Assembly: GCA_019925795.1 (NCBI GenBank)
Contig: CM034309.1
Coordinates: 20,268,729-20,332,728 of the forward strand
Length of the DNA: 64,000 nt
Direction: 5' to 3'
Origin: Dendrobium chrysotoxum
Lineage: Eukaryota; Streptophyta; Magnoliopsida; Asparagales; Orchidaceae
Position numbers and translations under genes: made by a program. This document shows, in pieces, positions 61,150-64,000 of the stretch. A model generated the notes under the pieces. That model saw only the letters and a program-made list of their open reading frames with translations. It was not told where the DNA came from and did no database searches. Positions within the stretch are counted from its first letter, which is position 1, and every line of letters begins with the position of its first letter.

Positions 61150-62015
61150 ATGATGTGGCAGGATTCTGAGCCTCAGGTGGTGGTCCGGTGCAACTCCAGG
61201 TCTTAGGTGGTTGTCTGGCAAAACTCCAGGCATCAAGTGATGATCCGGTAGAAGTTCGAGCCTCCGATGGTGGTCCCGGCGGAACTCAGGGAGTCAAGTG
61301 ATGGTCTAGCAGAGCTGAGGACGTCAAGTGGTGGTCCGGCAGAGCTCAGGACGTCAGGTGGTGGTCTGTCAGAGCTCAGGGCGTCAAGCGGTGGTCCGGC
61401 AAAACTCCAGGCATCAAGTGATGATCCGGCAGAAGTTCGAGCCTCAAGTGGTGGTCCGGCGAAACTCAGGGAGTCAAGTGGTGGTCCGGCAGAGCTGAGG
61501 ACGTCAGGTGGTGATCCGACGGAGCTCAGGGCATCAAGCGATGGTTCCGCGGAGCTGAGGAAATCAGGTGGTGGTCTGATAGAGCTAGGGGCATCAAGCG
61601 GTGGTCCGGTGGAGCTGATGACTTCAGGTGGTGGCCCGGCGGAGCTCAAGGCGTCAAACGGTGGTCTGGCGGAGCTGAGGACGTTAGGTGGTGGTCCAAC
61701 GAAGATCAGGGAGTCAAGAGGTGGTTCGACAGAGCTCATGGCATCAAGAGGTGGTCCGGTGGAGCTCAGGGCATCAAGCAGTGGTCCGACGGAGCTGAGG
61801 ACGTCAGGTGGTAGTCCGGCGGAGCTCAGGGCGTCAAGCGGTGTTCCGGCGGAGCTGAGGTTGTCAGGTGGTGGTCCGGCAGAGCTCAGGATTCAAGCGG
61901 TGGTCCGACGGAGCTGAGGATGTCAGGTGGTGGTCCAGCAGAGCTCAGGGCTTCAAGCGGTGGTCCGACGGAACTCCGACATCAGGCGGTGATTCAGCGG
62001 AACTCCGACGGTGGT
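61150..62015. repeat. 30-bp GC-rich minisatellite, about 28 units
   Basis: Units such as gagctgaggacgtcaggtgg tggtccggcg are repeated head to tail with a tendency to alternate two variants (60-bp higher order). The plus strand is open for 216 codons (ELRTSGGGPA-type decapeptide) and the minus strand for 168 codons (SSAGPPLDAL-type). It lies downstream of the LTR's TATA box. Confidence 0.92.
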
Positions 62016-62102
62016 CGAGGAGGACAAGGAGGCAAGAGCGATCTCTGATGTCTCTCTTTTATCCTTAGGATTAGGGGGCTTCTTTCAAAGAGGAGAGGGG
62101 GC

Positions 62103-62114
62103 TCTATATATAGA
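62103..62114 (-). promoter_or_regulatory. TATA box of the solo LTR
   Basis: CTATATATAGAGCC on the minus strand; transcription would enter the minisatellite. Confidence 0.55.
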
Positions 62115-62572
62115 TTTCATAGAGTGGCATAGCCCGTAAATAGGTGGAAGATCAAGGGTAAATGGGGAGTGGTTTGTATGGACGGCTGATGTTGAATCCC
62201 TCGATTGTGGATCGTTTGATGGACATTTAATAATCTTAGTGAAGTCAGAATTCAGTGATCTTAGGCTCGTTGGATTCTTCTCGTCGAGCTGCTCGATTCA
62301 ACTATAAACATGTCATGTTTGGAAACCATTTGGTAATCCAAATTGTGGTTCAAATCTTCTAACAATGCTTTAGACCCTTGATTTGGACCTATTTGGGCTC
62401 GGATTAGGTTGAATTTAGTGTCGTTGGGTTTATATTTTTTAGACATCCAGTTCGACTGTAAGTTCATTGAAATCGAAGTTTGGATGGTCCCAATTTTAAT
62501 TTTGGAAGTTTCCAACTTGATTTTGCCTCGAGATTCGTGCCTGATCAGGATAATTTTTTAACGATGTATCAA

Positions 62573-63133
62573 GTGCATTTAGAGAAGATGTTGAACATTT
62601 TGCATTTCTCCTCCATATTGAACCTCATAATATTAAGATGAGTTTTGGGTAGGAGCTATGCAAGAAAAGTTAAAATAAGTTGTGAGAAATGTTGCTTAGG
62701 ACTTAAAAACTAGATGCAATAATGAACAACTAATTAGAACAAAGTGGGTTTATAAGAATAAGTTCGATGATTCATGGACTTTAGCTAGAAATAGGGCTAG
62801 ATTAATAGTCAAAAAATATATTGAATAAAATGAATATATTGATAAGTCTTACTCCCCAATAGCTAGATTTGAAGCCATTAGGTTAGTATTAGCATTTGCT
62901 TATTATAATAGATTTAGACTGTACTAGGTCGATATTAAGGATGATTTTCTAAAGGAAATCATAAGGGGATAATGTTTATGTAGAATAACCACTGAGCATT
63001 GTTGACTACCTATATCCTAACTATATGTTTAAACTAAAAATGGCCTTTTATGATTTAAAACAAACCCCTAGGGCTTGATATGAAAATTTTAAATCATTTC
63101 TATTTTGTCAAAGATTTAATAAAGGGAAGGTAG
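62573..63133 (+). pseudogene. Copia remnant, part 3: reverse transcriptase N-terminal half
   Basis: The plus strand reads FAFLLHIEPHNIK, RTKWVYKNKFDD, RNRARLIVKKY, SYSPIARFEAIRLVLAFAYY and a decayed DVKSAFL and YGLKQ region. Several stops are present. It ends abruptly at 63133, where another element begins, before the active-site motif. Confidence 0.85.
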
Positions 63134-64000
63134 TGTCACAACTCAACCCGATAAGATCCACAGACAGGACATGTCCTATAGTGTCGGCTTGCAACAAGCC
63201 AACCCAAGATCAGAGTTTTGGGGAACTTTTCATATTTTCTTCTTTCAATTAAACTTAAAACAAACAACAAACTATAGAGCGCTAATAACTGACAATATAC
63301 ATAAAATAACTCATCTATAATTTTTTTTTCATTTTTCACCAAAATGTATATACAATAATTACACTATGACTCATGGCTACAAACATAAATACAGAACTAA
63401 ATAATTTAAATAACTAGCCATGACTGTACAAAAAATTAAAAAGAGAAATCCCTGTACATACTCAGAAAAATCAGATCCTAACAGAGCTACTCAACGGACT
63501 CTTTCCCTTTTCCAGACCTTGAAACAGAATACAAATAAATTGTGAGCTAACATAACTCAGAAGATCGCACTTATCGATCTAAAATTTTAAATTATTTTAT
63601 TGGATTTGAAAATAGTTAATAAATGCAATTATTGTATAAAATCAGATATCATAATAGTGCTTACAGTTATAAAAAATGTAAATAACAAATTTGGGAAAGT
63701 AATAAATAAGTATTTTATATATCAAAGTAGAAAATAACAGATTTCTCTCAAGACTTATACCTCTCATCAAAATAGAATTCAAAGAATTCTAGCCTTTATG
63801 ATTCTCGTGCTAACATATCAGAAAATAGACCCTTATGACTCCCATGCCTAGCACTAAAATATAATATGCATATAAAACTAGAATAGAACTTCATGTGCCT
63901 TTAACACCAGAATAAAACTTCCCTCATACACACTAAATCTCCTCAAAATCATACATTTCAAGTAGATAAGCATATAGTTTATTACATTGCAGTAAAAGAA
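63134..64000. mobile_element. probable LTR or other repeat, extends beyond the window
   Basis: Starts TGTCACAACTCAACCCG exactly where the Copia RT breaks, as an LTR would. The rest is AT-rich with no coding domain. The other end is outside the window, so the class is unproven. Confidence 0.4.

Larger units (their letters stand above)
60878..62572 (-). mobile_element. solo LTR (1.7 kb), Copia-type, carrying a minisatellite
   Basis: Begins TGTTG and ends ATCA on plus. It is flanked by AGTGT (60873-60877) and AGTGC (62573-62577), and the Copia frame resumes correctly when it is removed. On the minus strand a TATA box (CTATATATAG, about 62103-62114) precedes the repeats. A GGGTTTTCCACGT-type R/U5 signature (about 60975-61000) precedes the end, so transcription would run minus. 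No second LTR or internal region is present. Confidence 0.82.

Noticed and set aside
61267..61917. 216-aa Gly/Ser-rich protein gene
   Set aside because: It is the translation of a 30-bp minisatellite; the opposite strand is open as well and there is no gene context.
61150..62015. CRISPR-like array
   Set aside because: Units are contiguous with no unique spacers, in a plant genome; it is a minisatellite.

Overview
This window is nuclear DNA of a flowering plant. It has intron-containing plant genes with GT-AG junctions, an intronless organellar PPR gene, a DEAD-box helicase of the plant RH41 type and very AT-rich intergenic DNA. It also holds layered LTR retrotransposons, LINEs, Tourist-like and hAT-like MITEs. 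The CKS1 C-terminus (ending MLPK) reminds me of monocot CKS proteins, but I cannot place the species.

Four host genes can be supported. (1) Positions 94-1634 (+): the large last exon of a zf-HIT/DEAD-box RNA helicase, RH41-like; its 5' end lies outside the window. (2) Positions 8239-8716 (-): a complete three-exon CKS1 gene (91 aa) whose first intron appears to use a GC donor. (3) Positions 13535-16084 (-): an intronless 849-aa PLS-class PPR protein with E/E+ but no DYW domain. (4) Positions 21959-38894 (-): an 11-exon JmjN-JmjC-C5HC2-FYRN-FYRC H3K4 demethylase (JMJ16/JMJ14/JMJ18 group, 1294 aa by my splice model). Every exon of it was joined in frame. Its last two introns (5.5 and 6.6 kb) hold most of the gene length and are filled with repeats.

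Region by region: 1-1.6 kb RH41; 2-7.2 kb a degraded hAT-like relic and a decayed L1-type LINE (-); 8.2-9.0 kb CKS1; 9-13.5 kb MITEs and unassigned repeat debris; 13.5-16.1 kb PPR; 16-21.9 kb AT-rich DNA with MITEs and Ty3-gypsy debris; 22-38.9 kb JMJ gene. JMJ intron 10 holds a Copia relic, a 27-bp minisatellite and a gag-only LTR element. JMJ intron 9 holds an AGO4-clade PIWI pseudogene fragment, unassigned repeats and microsatellites. Next come 40.1-40.6 kb a hAT-like MITE with intact 8-bp target duplication; 41-47 kb a decayed TAT-type Ty3-gypsy element (-) carrying a second hAT-like MITE and a 119-bp RTE LINE tail; 48.3 kb a near-perfect MITE.

From 49.3 kb to the end is one nested structure. 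A Copia (Sirevirus-like) coding remnant was split by an 11.2-kb LTR-derived element made almost only of two ~5-kb direct repeats, then by a 1.7-kb solo LTR carrying a ~30-bp minisatellite, and finally is cut at 63134 by another probable LTR that runs out of the window. The insertion points of the first two are supported by 5-bp target duplications and by continuity of the interrupted Copia reading frame. The genes are unrelated in function (RNA metabolism, cell cycle, organelle RNA processing, chromatin), as is usual in plant genomes. The main unusual content is the repeat architecture and its invasion of the demethylase gene.
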